Below the pieces are notes generated by a model. It saw only the letters and a program-made list of their open reading frames with translations, was not told the DNA's origin and did not search any database. Position numbers and translations under genes: made by a program. A stretch of DNA of 64,000 nucleotides, taken from positions 143,307,368 through 143,371,367 of the forward strand of contig JALGPY010000001.1 of NCBI GenBank assembly GCA_023055425.1, read 5' to 3'. Each line of letters begins with the position of its first letter. Position 1 is the first letter of the stretch. Shown here one piece after another: positions 10,331 through 20,770 of this stretch. Origin of the DNA: Linanthus parryae. Lineage: Eukaryota > Streptophyta > Magnoliopsida > Ericales > Polemoniaceae.

Positions 10331-11230
10331 CTCTCCTCAAGTCTACACAAGTACCACTTCCTCTCTAGCATGTCACCATCGGTTGGGACATCCCTTCCGG
10401 AATATTTTTAAGCTTCTTGCAACTTTCAATAATCTTAATGCTTCTTCTATTTCTACTCTAGATTGTAATTCGTGTGCCTGCAATAAAAGTCATAAACTTC
10501 CATTCCCTACCTCCTCCATCAAATCTAAGGCTCCCCTTGAATATGTGTACACTGATCTATGGGCTTCTCCCATCTATTCTCATGACAACTTCAAACACTA
10601 TATAATTTTTGTCGATCACTACTCCAAACACATCTGGCCCTACAATTTGAAGCAAAAATCATACACTAAATCTGTTTTCATTCGCTTCAAGGCTTTAGTC
10701 GAAAAATACTTCCAACTTCCTCTCAAAACCCTCTATTCCGACAACGGTACAGAATACTTAGCCTTACAGAACTTCCTCACTATTGATGGCACTTCCCATC
10801 TAGCAACTCCTTCTCATAGCCCCCAACACAACGGTTATTCCGAGCGTCGTCGCCGACATATTGTTGAGACCTTTCTTTCTCTCCTATTCCACGCCACTAT
10901 GCCCCTTGAATATTGGTCGCATGCTGCCTCCACTGTCGCCTATTTAATCAATTGCTTTCCTACTCCCACACTCAACAACGTTTCCCCTTCTTCAAACTCT
11001 TTGGTCACCAACCCAATTATACCAAACTTCGTAGTTTTGGCTGCCTTTTCTACCCATGGCTTAAACCATATACTTCCCACAAAGTAGACCCAAAGACTAT
11101 TCCATGTGTCTTCATCGGATACTCTCCCACACAAAGTGCCTACTACTGCCTCGATCCTACCACTTCACGCATCTATGTCTCTCGCCACGTCCAATTCAAT
11201 GAAACTACATTCCCTTTTTCCACGTTACAA
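10331..11230 (+). pseudogene. Ty1/copia integrase
   Basis: Integrase inserts the element cDNA into host DNA. The frame at 10383-11087 shows the end of the HHCC zinc domain (RLGHP, then CNSCACNKSHK) and the catalytic DDE core: YTDLWASP (first Asp), YSDNGTEY (second Asp) and ERRRRHIVE (Glu). The GYSERRRRHIVET stretch is the usual copia signature. Near 10980-11000 the frame shifts, and the C-terminal part continues in the frame at 10913-11389 (RSFGCLFYPWLKPY, KTIPCVFIGYSPTQSAYYCLD). Two frames and the split protease mark it as inactive. Confidence 0.88.
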
Positions 11231-11539
11231 TCCACACCCATCAATCCCATTGATCTTATCAATCAATGGCTCCCCTCTCTCTCTCCACCGTATTCTCTCC
11301 TCCCCCGCAACCCTTACCACCAGAACACCGCTCCCAACAACCACCCTCATCTCCACCCCCACGGTTACTTCTCCACCCTCATCACCTAACCCCACCCAAA
11401 CCATGTCCCAGCCCTCTCTACCTCCGCCACCCACGTCCACCACAACAAACCCAGCCCCATCAACCTCTCGAATTGTCACACGCCTCCAAAGTGGCATTCG
11501 AAAACCCATCTCCAAACCCAATCTAAATTCCGAAGCTCA

Positions 11540-12380
11540 TGATACAACTCTACCCAAAAATGTAATCCAAGCACTCAAAAGCCCTACTTGGCGAAAAGCC
11601 ATGGAAGCCGAAATACATGCCCTTCACAAAAACAAAACTTGGTCCCATGTACCATCCTATCGCTCTCAAAACGTTGTCGGCTGCAAATGGGTATTTTGTA
11701 TAAAGAGAGATAAAGATGGCAACATCACCCAACACAAAGCACACTTTGTGGCCAAAGGCTTCACCCAACGTGTTGGGGTTGATAATGGAGAAATATTTAG
11801 CCCTGTAATCAAACCAACCACGGTGCGTCTTGTCCTCTCCCTTGCGGTTTCTCATGGTTGGCCGTTGCGTCAAATTGACATCAACAACGCCTTGCTACAT
11901 GGCTCTCTCACCGAAGATGTCTACACAATCCAACCACCCAGTTTTGTTGACCCCAAATATCTTACTCATGTGTGTAAGCTCAACAAAGCTCTCTACGGTT
12001 TAAAATAAGCTGCTAGAGCATGGTACACCGAACTTCGCAACCACCTTCTCCATCTTGGTTTTCGCAACGCTATCTCTGACCCTTCTCTGTTTACACTCGT
12101 CGTTAAAGGAATCACCACATACTTACTTGTCTATGTTGATGACATTGTCATCACCTCTAGTAACCCATCATTTCTAGACACTCTTATCACCACTCTATCC
12201 TCTCGGTTCTCTCTAGAAGACTTGGGCAACCTCTCTTATTTCTTGGGAGTGGAAGTTCAACCACAACCCAATGGGCTATTTCTTAGTCAAACACGTTACA
12301 TTCAAGACCTCCTAGCCAAAGCAAACACGGAAAACTATAAACCCACACCCACACCCCTTGCGGTTCATCCCCACCCTTAA
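11540..12380 (+). pseudogene. Ty1/copia reverse transcriptase
   Basis: Copies element RNA to DNA. The frame contains WRKAMEAEIHAL, VGCKWVFCIKRDKDG, AKGFTQRVGVD, FSPVIKPTTVRLVLSLA and DINNALLHG. A TAA at 12006-12008 directly follows ALYGLK, where the family usually has Q. The frame continues with AARAWYTELRNHL and the catalytic YVDD box in LLVYVDDIVI near 12128-12157, then YFLGVEV. A frameshift or stop near 12378 separates it from RNase H. A Pro/Thr-rich linker (about 11260-11500) lies between integrase and RT. Confidence 0.9.
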
Positions 12381-13083
12381 ATACCGCTGGCACACCACTC
12401 CTCGACCCATCCCATTACCGCACATTAATCGGTGGCCTTCAATACCTAAGCCTCACCCGCCCTGATATCGCCTTCTCTGTCAACAAACTTGCCCAATATA
12501 TTCACTCCCCCACACATGATCATATGCAAACTATCCACCGTCTCCTTCGGTATCTCAATGGTACCTCCACCATGGGCCTAACCATTCACAAAAATACCTC
12601 CTTAAACCTCCACGCCTTCTCGGTTGTCGACTGAGCCGGCGACACTGATGATCTCATATCAACTACGACTTACATTGTCTATCTTTTTCGGACACCTATA
12701 TCTTGGTCCTCAAAGAAACAAAATACCTGAGCTCGGTCCTCTACTGAAGCCGAGTACAAAGTTGTCGCCGCTGCCTCTGCCGAAATCTTGTGGGTACAAA
12801 ATCTTCTCCATGAGCTTCGTCATCCTCTGTACTCCACTCCGGCCATCTACTATGATAATGCAGGAGCTACGTATGTCAGCGCAAACCCAATGTTTCATTC
12901 CCGCATGAAACACCTAGCCCTTACTATCACTTTGTACGAGAAAATGTGCAAGCAGGCAAAATTCGTGTTGCTCACGTTTCAAACAACGACCAACTCGCTG
13001 ATGCTCTCACGAAGCCTTTACCGCGAGGACCATTCACTACTATCATCAACAAAATCGGCATTCATTCATGGCAACCCGTTTTG
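12381..13083 (+). pseudogene. Ty1/copia RNase H and polyprotein C-terminus
   Basis: Short frames spell the copia RNase [42 protein letters not shown] (STEAEY motif), LLHELRHPL and IYYDNAGA. The C-terminal stretch is near MFHSRMKH. Several frame changes and stops lie between 12380 and 12800. RNase H removes the RNA strand during reverse transcription; this copy cannot be read through. Confidence 0.85.
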
Positions 13084-13091
13084 AGGGGGCG
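13082..13091 (+). other. Copia polypurine tract
   Basis: TGAGGGGGCG lies directly after the end of the RNase H coding region and before the presumed 3' LTR, the expected place for plus-strand priming. Confidence 0.75.
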
Positions 13092-13324
13092 TATAATGGC
13101 TTGACATACAATGCCTATCAATCTCTCCCTAAAATCATGGATTTTATCTCTTCAATATTGTTATATTGTTACCATACTTATCTCTTTTGACTTATCTCAT
13201 TTGATTTGTACTTATCTCTTTGTTGTAATCATAATGTAGTATAAAAGATGATGTACTGGTTATTATCAAACAACAATCAACTATTCTCTCTCTGTCATCT
13301 CTTTAGTACTCTTCAATTGTTGCA
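13092..13324 (+). repeat. Copia 3' LTR (boundaries approximate)
   Basis: Begins at TATAATGGCTTGAC after the PPT and probably ends at TGTTGCA (13324). It contains a TATAAAA box at 13240-13246 followed by a pyrimidine-rich stretch. The first bases read TA where TG is usual. The 5' LTR is outside the window, so the ends cannot be set by comparison. Confidence 0.55.
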
Positions 13325-14370
13325 AGGTTATTTGGGTTTGTTTTCTCTTAGACATCTTTTTTCTCCAAGTTAATCAATCACAATAGTGCGGATTGTGTTT
13401 TTGTTTTTTTTTTGTTTTTTGACATGTGTGTGTTTGTTTATCAACAAGCAATGCAAGGGTCACTCATTGTGAATTCTTGTGAAAAGACACTCAACTAATT
13501 TATTCTTATACTCTACACTTAATCCATGCACAAGGTACGATGCTATGTGAGATTATAGACAATGCTTGTTCAGAAGTTTTACATACAAGGTTGTTATGTT
13601 GGGTTTAAATGACGCCAGGGTTTGGATTGTGGGCCGAAGTCTTCTTCTTGGAGCAAGACAGGGTCTATGCTAGTAGTTGATAGAGTAAAATTACTCATGC
13701 ATGCACATTTGGTTGCAAACTTGATGGCCATGATCCTGTTTCAATTGTGCTAGAGGTGTTGTGGACAAAATCAAAGCTTCCAAAGGACCATGGACGAGAC
13801 GTCTTATACAGATCAAGCTCGGTCTTTATACTGTGCGTGTTAATTGCGCTCCACTTCTTTCCGTGATCATTTAAGATGTAGGCTCCTTTTGCTATATTCT
13901 ACTGTAAAATGTTTTCCCTTATTTTGTGGTTCACAATTTATCTTGTACTAGTAAAAAAATTCCCCTTAAGTGATGTAAAATGATTTACACGTTTAATATA
14001 CGTAAACCAATTTCCAGAAGGTGAAGGAGCGTGACAACACATGCTAACACCTCCGCCACCAAAGACCACCACTATCGTCACCCACCTCCACCCCTCTGCC
14101 AGTCTACCACCACCCTCTCTGCCGCCACTATTCCACCACCACCTCTGCTGCCACCAATTACAAACATATAATGCGCAGACAAAATATTTTTCCAGTGTCA
14201 ACCAGACAGAAGAAAATGATAGTAGATAAAACTTTTTCACAAAAGATATTTTACGTGTATAATATTTCCTTTGTAAAACATTTTACTCTCGACCAAACGA
14301 AGCCATATTGTTTGCATTTTTATTATGATTTCTTATATATTATCAGATACATTTACTATTAATGATTATA
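13325..14370. other. Intergenic stretch without recognisable gene
   Basis: T-rich and low-complexity segments, a CCACC-rich patch near 14041-14150, and weak inverted motifs with GTAAAATG/CATTTTAC (near 13975 and 14277) that could be a decayed MITE. The short ORFs here have no family signature. Confidence 0.6.
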
Positions 14371-14524
14371 TGATTATGGGTGGAGGAATAATCTGTATTC
14401 ATCAAGTAAGAAAAGATTTACAAATGTCCTATTTATAGGCTATACAATAAGAGAGAATAATGACATAGCTCCTTATATTCTTACATAATAACACGATTGA
14501 CCAATTAATTTACATATCATAACA
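14371..14524 (-). repeat. 3' LTR of minus-strand copia fragment (outer end approximate)
   Basis: On the minus strand begins TGTTATGATATGTAAATT at 14524 directly after a polypurine tract, and contains a TATAAATAGG box-like sequence (about 14432-14441 on the plus strand as CCTATTTATA). The outer end at about 14371 is a guess, as no second LTR is in the window. Confidence 0.5.
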
Positions 14525-14537
14525 GGCCCCCTCAAAC
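14525..14537 (-). other. Polypurine tract of minus-strand copia
   Basis: Minus-strand GGTTTGAGGGGGCC abuts the LTR start TGTT. It is the typical copia arrangement. Confidence 0.8.
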
Positions 14538-14699
14538 CGAAGATGTCATGATAAGCAGAAGTTTGCAGACCAAGAAACGAAAACGTTCAGGCAAAAGAGA
14601 CTTCGCATGAATGTATGCAGTTTGATCTGCCGAAGTTACGTTCTTCAGATGAACTTTTCCAGCACGAAGATGATGGCGAGTAAAGTGGCAGCTATTTCT

Positions 14700-15360
14700 T
14701 TTTGATTCATCCTCGAATGAAAGACATCATTGTGTGCAATCTGGATAGCATTGCGGCTGTCGCAACGTAAAGTAGTAGCGGAGGACTGTGGCATTCCATA
14801 TCAGTTAGTAACCATCGAAGCCAAATGAGCTCCTGTGTGGCATCAGCCATTGCACGATATTCAGCTTCTATTCTCGATCGAGCAAAAACAGTTTGCTTCT
14901 TGTTGCACCAAGATATAAGCGAGTCGCCCAAGAATAAATTATATCCATCCGTAGATCGTCTGTTAGTTGGATCACCAACCCAATCTGCATCAGAGAACCC
15001 ATGTAGGATGAGAGTAGACTCGACAAGAAAATGGAGACCACGAAACATAGTACCCTTCACATATCGGAGTATTCGAAGAACCTTCACATATCGGAGTATT
15101 CGAAGAACATCAGCATAATGAGTTGAGCGCGGAGCAGTTAGAAAGTGACTGAACTGAGGGTCAGCATAGGCTAAATCATGACGGGTGACTGTAAGCTAGA
15201 CTAGGCTTCCTACAAGTTGTCGGTACGAGTAGGATCAAATAGTGGTTCCCCCTCCAGGGGGTCAACCTCAGGTTTGGCTCCGACGGGGTTGAGTCAACCT
15301 TGGGATCATTTAATCATGCACGAGCAATAACATCAGAGACATACTTGGCCTGAGATAGAG
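14700..15360 (-). pseudogene. Copia RNase H, minus strand
   Basis: The frame at 14707-15087 encodes KVLRILRYVKGT, GFSDADWVGDPTNRRSTDGY, FLGDSLISWCNKKQTVFARS and EAEYRAMADATQELIWLRWLL, the conserved copia RNase H. A short tandem duplication of ACCTTCACATATCGGAGTATTCGAAGAA-type sequence (about 15055-15107) lies at the N-terminal side. Upstream of it (15110-15360) the frame is broken. It is part of the fragment reaching to 16066. Confidence 0.87.
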
Positions 15361-16066
15361 AGTATCAACTACCATCAGAAGTAACCTCAAGGCCCGAGAA
15401 GTAACTGAGAGGCCCCAAATCTTTCATCTGAAAGTGACGATTTAGGGACTCTTTCAGTTCAGTAATACCAACACAATCATCGCCTGTTACTATCATATCA
15501 TCAAAATAAATCAATAGGAGAGTAATTCCACGATCTTTATGAAGGATGAATAGAGCAGAGTCATATGAGCTAGAAGAGAACCCAAGCTGGAGTACTGTAG
15601 AGCGAAACTTATCAAACCAGGCCCGTTGGGATTGCTTAAGTCCATAGAGCGTGCAACGAAGGCGACACACCTGTGATTAAGAAAACTCAAGACCAGGTGG
15701 TGGCTTCATATACTCCTCCTTGGAATCACATTAAGAAATGCATTTTTAACATCCATCTGAAACAAAGTCCAACACCTCTGAGCAGCTACGACTATCAGAG
15801 TGCGTATTATGGTGAGTCGGGCCACTTGAGCAAAAGTCTCTTCACAATCAATACCATAAACCTGTGTGAAACCTCTAGCCACCAAGCGAGCTTAATATCT
15901 TTCAGTGGTAGCATCAGAACAAGCCTTAATCTTATAGATCCATCTGCATCCAACTGTCTTTTTACCAGGCGGTAACGGAACAAGATCCCAAGTGTGAGTT
16001 TTAGCCAAAGCATCCAGCTCATCCTCCATCGTCTTCACCCAACGTGGATCCGACTTTACTTCTCTA
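15361..16066 (-). pseudogene. Copia reverse transcriptase, minus strand, 5'-truncated
   Basis: The frame at 15365-15670 encodes CTLYGLKQSQRAWFDKF and the catalytic box as YFDD (LLLIYFDDMIVTGDD), where YVDD is usual, then FQMKDLGPLSYF. Upstream frames read TLFQMDVKNAFLN, ARLVARGFTQVYGID, VGCRWIYKIKA and DELDALAKTHTWDLVPLP, with frameshifts and stops between them. Homology stops near 16066, so gag, PR and INT are absent from this copy. Confidence 0.87.
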
Positions 16067-16471
16067 TATGACTAATACTCATGCTGTTTAATAATAATAC
16101 TCATAATAAAATCTCAAAATCGTGCTAGGATTCGGAAGGGGTGAAAGTGTCCTTCAATTAAACAAGAAGGGGTCAAACTGTCTTTTACCCATAGTTTAAA
16201 CATGTGAGATGGTAGAATGCAAGTCAGATCCATATAATAGTAACAGTGCAGGTGAGTAGCCAACACGCCCTAAAAATCTTTTGAGATACAGGTGTCCTCC
16301 TCATCAGTGCCACGTTTCCTCATGTCCAGTGCCACGTATAGTTAACGTGTCTTTCTCATGGAACTTCTTGCTCATGCGTCTTCAATCACAAACCGCTAGT
16401 CAAGAAAATCAACTTCATCAGATCAAAAACCACCAAAAGAACACTTCATTTGCTGACTGCAAAGAAAGAAA
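16067..16471. promoter_or_regulatory. Region upstream of the proline-rich ORF
   Basis: No gene. It contains CATATAATAG near 16231 as a weak TATA candidate and three ACGT-core motifs within 16309-16355 (GCCACGTTT, GCCACGTAT, AACGTGTC), which are common binding cores for plant bZIP factors. Promoter function is inference. Confidence 0.35.
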
Positions 16472-16996
16472 ATGTCCACTACCATCTCTGCAATTTCATC
16501 AAACCTATCAGTCTTCAAGAAGACTATTCCATTTCACAAACCCATCACCACCACAGCTGCACCAAAACCCTTCTCCGTCCTATTCTTCAACCCACTCTCC
16601 GCCGCTTCATCACACGGAATCAACGAGCTGCCGTCACAGTCGCCGCCGCCAGAGTTCCCTTCCCCACCCAACATCAAACCTTCCGTACCGCTAGAGGTGC
16701 CGCTGACACCGAACGTGCCTGACTTTGACCCGATACCGCCAGAGAAACCGGCTGATCCACCGCCGCTAGCGCCGAATCCAGTTCCGGACTTCCCTGGACC
16801 GTTAACGCCATCTACGCCGTCTCCTGAGGCGCCGAGTCCTCCTAAGCGGTCGGATCCTGGGAAGGAGGAGCCCGTTGGGCCTCCTTCACCGGAAGAGATG
16901 CCACCGCAGCCGCCCGACGTTGGGGAACCGCATCCGTTGCAGCCGGATATTCCGTCGCCGCTGGCGTGTTTTTATGGAGAATTTTGTTACTTTTAA
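16472..16996 (+). CDS. Hypothetical proline-rich protein with plastid-transit-like N-terminus
   Basis: Intronless 174-codon ORF, not inside a recognised transposon, preceded by AAAGAAAATG, a good plant start context. Residues 1-50 are rich in Ser, Thr and Ala with few acidic residues (MSTTISAISSNLSVFKK), resembling a chloroplast transit peptide. From about residue 55 to 165 the protein is Pro-rich with acidic and polar spacers (PPPEFPSPP, PDFDPIPPEKP, PSPEEMPPQPP). There is no membrane segment and no extensin SPPPP array. The coding part is clearly GC-richer than its AT-rich surroundings. The final residues (CFYGEFCYF) look unlike the rest and could be read-through past a lost splice site. 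I do not recognise the family; it might be a truncated gene or a captured fragment. Confidence 0.5.
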   Translation: MSTTISAISSNLSVFKKTIPFHKPITTTAAPKPFSVLFFNPLSAASSHGINELPSQSPPPEFPSPPNIKPSVPLEVPLTPNVPDFDPIPPEKPADPPPLAPNPVPDFPGPLTPSTPSPEAPSPPKRSDPGKEEPVGPPSPEEMPPQPPDVGEPHPLQPDIPSPLACFYGEFCYF

Positions 16997-17249
16997 CTTA
17001 GCTTGTCGAACTAGGGAATATTTTTCTTTTCATTTTCGCCCTTTGCCTAATAAGAATATTAGAGCGTATTCAAGTGCCACTTTGTCTTTTCTTCTTCTCC
17101 CACTCTTAACTTTGTGACTCGTGTTTGTGTCACTTTGATCGACCGGGTAAAAATATTGCATCATTTGGCTTTTCAAATCATGGGTTGTCTTAAATAGGCG
17201 TAAAAGTCGAGATAAGAAAAAAGGGAAGAGACATATTATACATCTCATT
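16997..17249. other. AT-rich 3' flank of the proline-rich ORF
   Basis: No gene seen. It has an AATAAGAATATT-like stretch near 17050 that could serve polyadenylation. Ends at the start of a foldback MITE. Confidence 0.5.
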
Positions 17250-17755
17250 CTAACCTTTAAGATAATGCAATATATTTTATTAAAATTACATATTTTTATA
17301 TCATTTCAAAAATGAAATATATTTTTATTAACATATATCCGTCAATCTTAAAGTCTTTAATTTTTTTAACAGTGTTTACAAAATTTTCAAATTTTATTAT
17401 TTCACATGTATTTTTTTAAAAAAAACAATAACATAAAAATGTCTTGTGACATTCTTTTTTACATTTGGATGACAAATACAAATTATTACAATAAAAAACT
17501 ACTCAAGCATGTCATGTGTCAACTCTTGTGTTAATTGTTACGATGCACAAAGATACTTGTATGTTATAATTTTTTTTTAAATACATGTGAAATCATGAAA
17601 CTTTTTGATTTTTTTGTTTTAAAATGTTAAAAAAAGTTAGAGATATTAAGATTGACGGATATTTGTTAATAAAAACATATTTCATATCTTGAAATGATGT
17701 AAAAAATATGTAATTTTGATGATATATTTTGCATTATCTTACATATATCAAATTA
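17250..17755. mobile_element. Foldback MITE with long terminal inverted repeats
   Basis: The left arm (about 17255-17470) and right arm (about 17535-17750) are inverted copies. TAAGATAATGCAATATA pairs with TATATTTTGCATTATCTTA, ATATATCCGTCAATCTTAA with TTAAGATTGACGGATATTT, and TTTCACATGTATTTTTTT with its complement. The loop is only about 65 bp and there is no coding sequence. The arms are AT-rich and imperfect, so superfamily and TSD are not assignable. Confidence 0.75.
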
Positions 17756-17899
17756 CTAAATTAAAATTTTAGTATTTTTAATTTTTATATCTTTTTTAGT
17801 AAAACTTGTATCTTAAAAAAAAATTGGAGGTGAAAATAAGGGGTATAATAATCTTTTTATATTTTTCCATCCAATATTAACTAAGGGTACCTACTTGCT

Positions 17900-18555
17900 C
17901 GGAAATCCAAAATTTAGGACTTGTGGTGCTCGATTTTGAAATTTGGCCACAAGCCAGGAGAAATTCAAGCCCTATCTAGCCTTTCAAAGGTGGGTTAGGT
18001 GGATATCCTGTTATTAGTCCAGGTAAACCAGGGGCCAACATGCTTTAGCTCACTCAACCCTCAACTAATGAGAAAATCTCTCGAGGTGGCAGCCCCCTGA
18101 TCAACACCCACTACAGGACCACACTTGTCAGAGTTAGAAAGAATTTGATTAAAATCCCCTACGAGAGTAAAAGGAACATAAGGATCTGGGATGATCGAGT
18201 CAACTTCCTGCCATACAGTTTTCCGTTGAGAACTGTTGGGATGGCCATAAAGAAGGCCACCAGAAAGTCAAATTTGGTAATTTTACCACAAGAAAAATAA
18301 GATTTGTAGAAGTGTAAATCACCTGAATATTTAAGGGGGGCTTCCATCCTACCCAGAGGCCCCCAAAGCTACCTAATGAATCAACCCAGCGGAAGTAATC
18401 CCAGCTTATGCAATTTGGTGTCTACGAAAGAAACTGAGTGCTTCGTTTCAAAAAGGAAGAAGAGAGGATGTTGAAGTTTTTTGGTTAAATAAAAGAGATC
18501 CAGAACTGCTGGTTTTTTTACCCACCCCCCTGCAATACCATGCCATGAGACTCAT
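17900..18555 (-). pseudogene. LINE ORF2, endonuclease N-terminal part
   Basis: Plant L1-type LINE ORF2 encodes an APE-type endonuclease followed by RT. On the minus strand from about 18555, the start (MSLMAWYCRG or MAWYCRGVG) is followed by broken frames with SLGSFGGLWVGWKPP, FYKSYFSC, WQEVDSIIPDPYVPFTLVGDFNQILSNSDKCG (written here only as a landmark in pieces: VGDFNQIL is the catalytic-region motif) and GPWFTWTNN. The sequence ends near 17900 before any RT. At least three frameshifts and several stops are present. LINE copies are usually 5'-truncated; this one keeps the 5' half. Confidence 0.78.
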
Positions 18556-18959
18556 GGCAAAAGTGGAGGTTATTCAGGGACAACCTGCCCAAACCCATTC
18601 AATAATGTATTGATCCTATGGGATAGAGGAACAGTGTGAGGATAATAGAAGTTAGGAGGGTCAAACACAAATAACCCATCTTGAGCAACATGCAAATTTG
18701 ATAACAACAGATTTAGGGGTATGGGAGAACAAATGGGACATCAACCTGGAGGATTTATGAGATGTGGAACAGGGGAGAGGCGAGGTTTCTTACCCAAACG
18801 ATCTGGCGAGTCCTCCTCCCAGTTCTTCTTCTTCTTCGGTGGAACAATATGCCTCTTCTCCTCATCCTACTTGATATTAGCCTCCTCAGTCACTGAAACA
18901 TCATCATCACTTATAACTATCACCTCCATCTAGTCATGCTTGTACTGTTCCTCCATTTA

Positions 18960-20770
18960 TGCAATTAGCTTCTCCAATTCAGCCACTTTGCGTTCAACAC
19001 TAGTCTCGACAGACTCACTCCCATCACCCATCTTTGATTCACCATCCACCGAGCTACTTCAAAATTCCGGGGCCCTAGTCCTGAAAGCCAGTAGAGCAAT
19101 CAGGGGCTGGGCATTGTAGATTGGAATGATCGCCATATTGTTCCTGGTCTAATCACAAGCATGCATATGAGTATCACCCTGAATGACTTCCTCCTGGGTT
19201 TCACAGCTTACATCCCCCTGACTAGCTTTCCCTTGGGTTCCACTCTTTGCATGCATCTTAACTCCATTCAGAGTGCCTACCTCCATCAATTCCTTACCTT
19301 TTTCCTTCGGTATTTCTTCTCTTTCCTTTTCCATCAGAGAGCAGTTGAGATCTAAAGCACTATAAGAGGACTGTCCTAACTCCAATTTATCTGAAACCCC
19401 ACCACTAATAATTTCTTTCCCTTTTATGAATATTGAAGAGACCGATTGAGAAACCGAAGAGACAGCAGTGGAAAAGCCATCATGAACACTTTGCTCCAAC
19501 ATGCACTTATTCCCATTCATTGCATGCATTGATGGATCATGAACCTCCATCGGATACACGTGTGGCACCGGTTCAGTTTCCATGAAAGAGACCAAGGGGT
19601 CTTCTTAAATCCCACTTTGTCTAGTGCAATTTCTCCTGAGGCAATAAATTGTGTTTAGAATCTGCGATGCTTGGTTCAGAGTGTTTAAGACAGGATCAGG
19701 TTCACGCTGCTGAATATTACAGGGGTGAGGGAGAACAAAGAGACAAAGGGGAAAGAACCGAATTTGGTGATGGTTGGGTAGATGGGGTAGGTGAGGTGGA
19801 TGTAGATCCAATCGAAGAAAATCCATATGTATTCGAATCAGAAGGTGAGGGGTTCAGATTAATGACAAGCTCTGCATGCGCTTGTATAAAAGAGGGGGAT
19901 AGGGGTTCTAATGGTTTATTTGGATCCAGAACCAGCACCGTGGTAGTGCGATTTAGTCCAAACACACGATAGGCTCGCAACCTAGGGGTGAACATAGGGG
20001 AATCATTTTGAACCAGGGGAATGGCATTAGCATAAACAACCTCATGAAACCTATCATTTAGGTTGTCTAGAACCATCAAATCCTCCCAGCCATAGTGATT
20101 CAATTTGTGACCCACCCTACCAAATTTTGTGTATATTTTGAACAAACTTTCATACCTGAAGTACACCCACCTAGGAGGACCCTCCATAAGATGCAAGAAA
20201 GCTCCTGAAATGGGGGGTTGGTGCGGATTAATACGAATCATGATCCTGAAGAACTCCATGTTGATAACACTCGAATGATTCCAGTTAATCTCAAGAATTT
20301 CCCCAGCTAGTTTTCATAGGTCTTCAGCTAGTTGGATTACAAAGTATTCCATAGGCACCCATGCACCTGCATCCACACATCTACTGAAGGGAAGTTTACT
20401 TCGGAGAGAACTGTGTTAGGAACCCTATCCTTATTAGCCATCGCCTTTCCCCTGATAGAGAGCAGTGTCTCACTGATTAGAGCTTCTTTATCATCCGGGC
20501 CGAGGCAGTGGAAGAGATACACGTCATGCTTTTTATCCATCACCACCATGTTTAGGGTACCCCAGTGTGTATTTATAGCATCCTGGACATCAAGACAGGG
20601 CAAGGATGGTTGTCAAGGAACTTTCCAAGGAAAGTATTGGACCACAAGTTCCTCGGGTTAGTAACCGCAACGGGATTTACAGACATTGTAGGGTCTGTTA
20701 TGGCTAAGGGTATGAAGTGTGGATCAAAAACGTGAAGATCTGGGCTGGCATCAGGTGAAATGTGGTCCAT
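18960..20770 (-). pseudogene. LINE ORF1 (DUF4283 plus degenerate zinc knuckle)
   Basis: Starts at MDHISPDASPDLHVFDPHF (20770), shifts frame near 20590, and continues with INTHWGTLNMVVMDKKHDV and VNFPSVDVWMQVHG, the WVQIHG-type DUF4283 core of plant LINE ORF1. The frame at 19717-20259 follows with a zinc-knuckle segment reading YESLFKIYTKFGRVGHKLNH, in which the usual Cys positions are Tyr or Phe while the GH pair is kept. The C-terminal part (19149-19595) is a variable hydrophilic tail. ORF1 is an RNA-binding protein of the LINE particle. It lies directly upstream of the ORF2 endonuclease remnant, in the expected LINE order. Confidence 0.75.
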
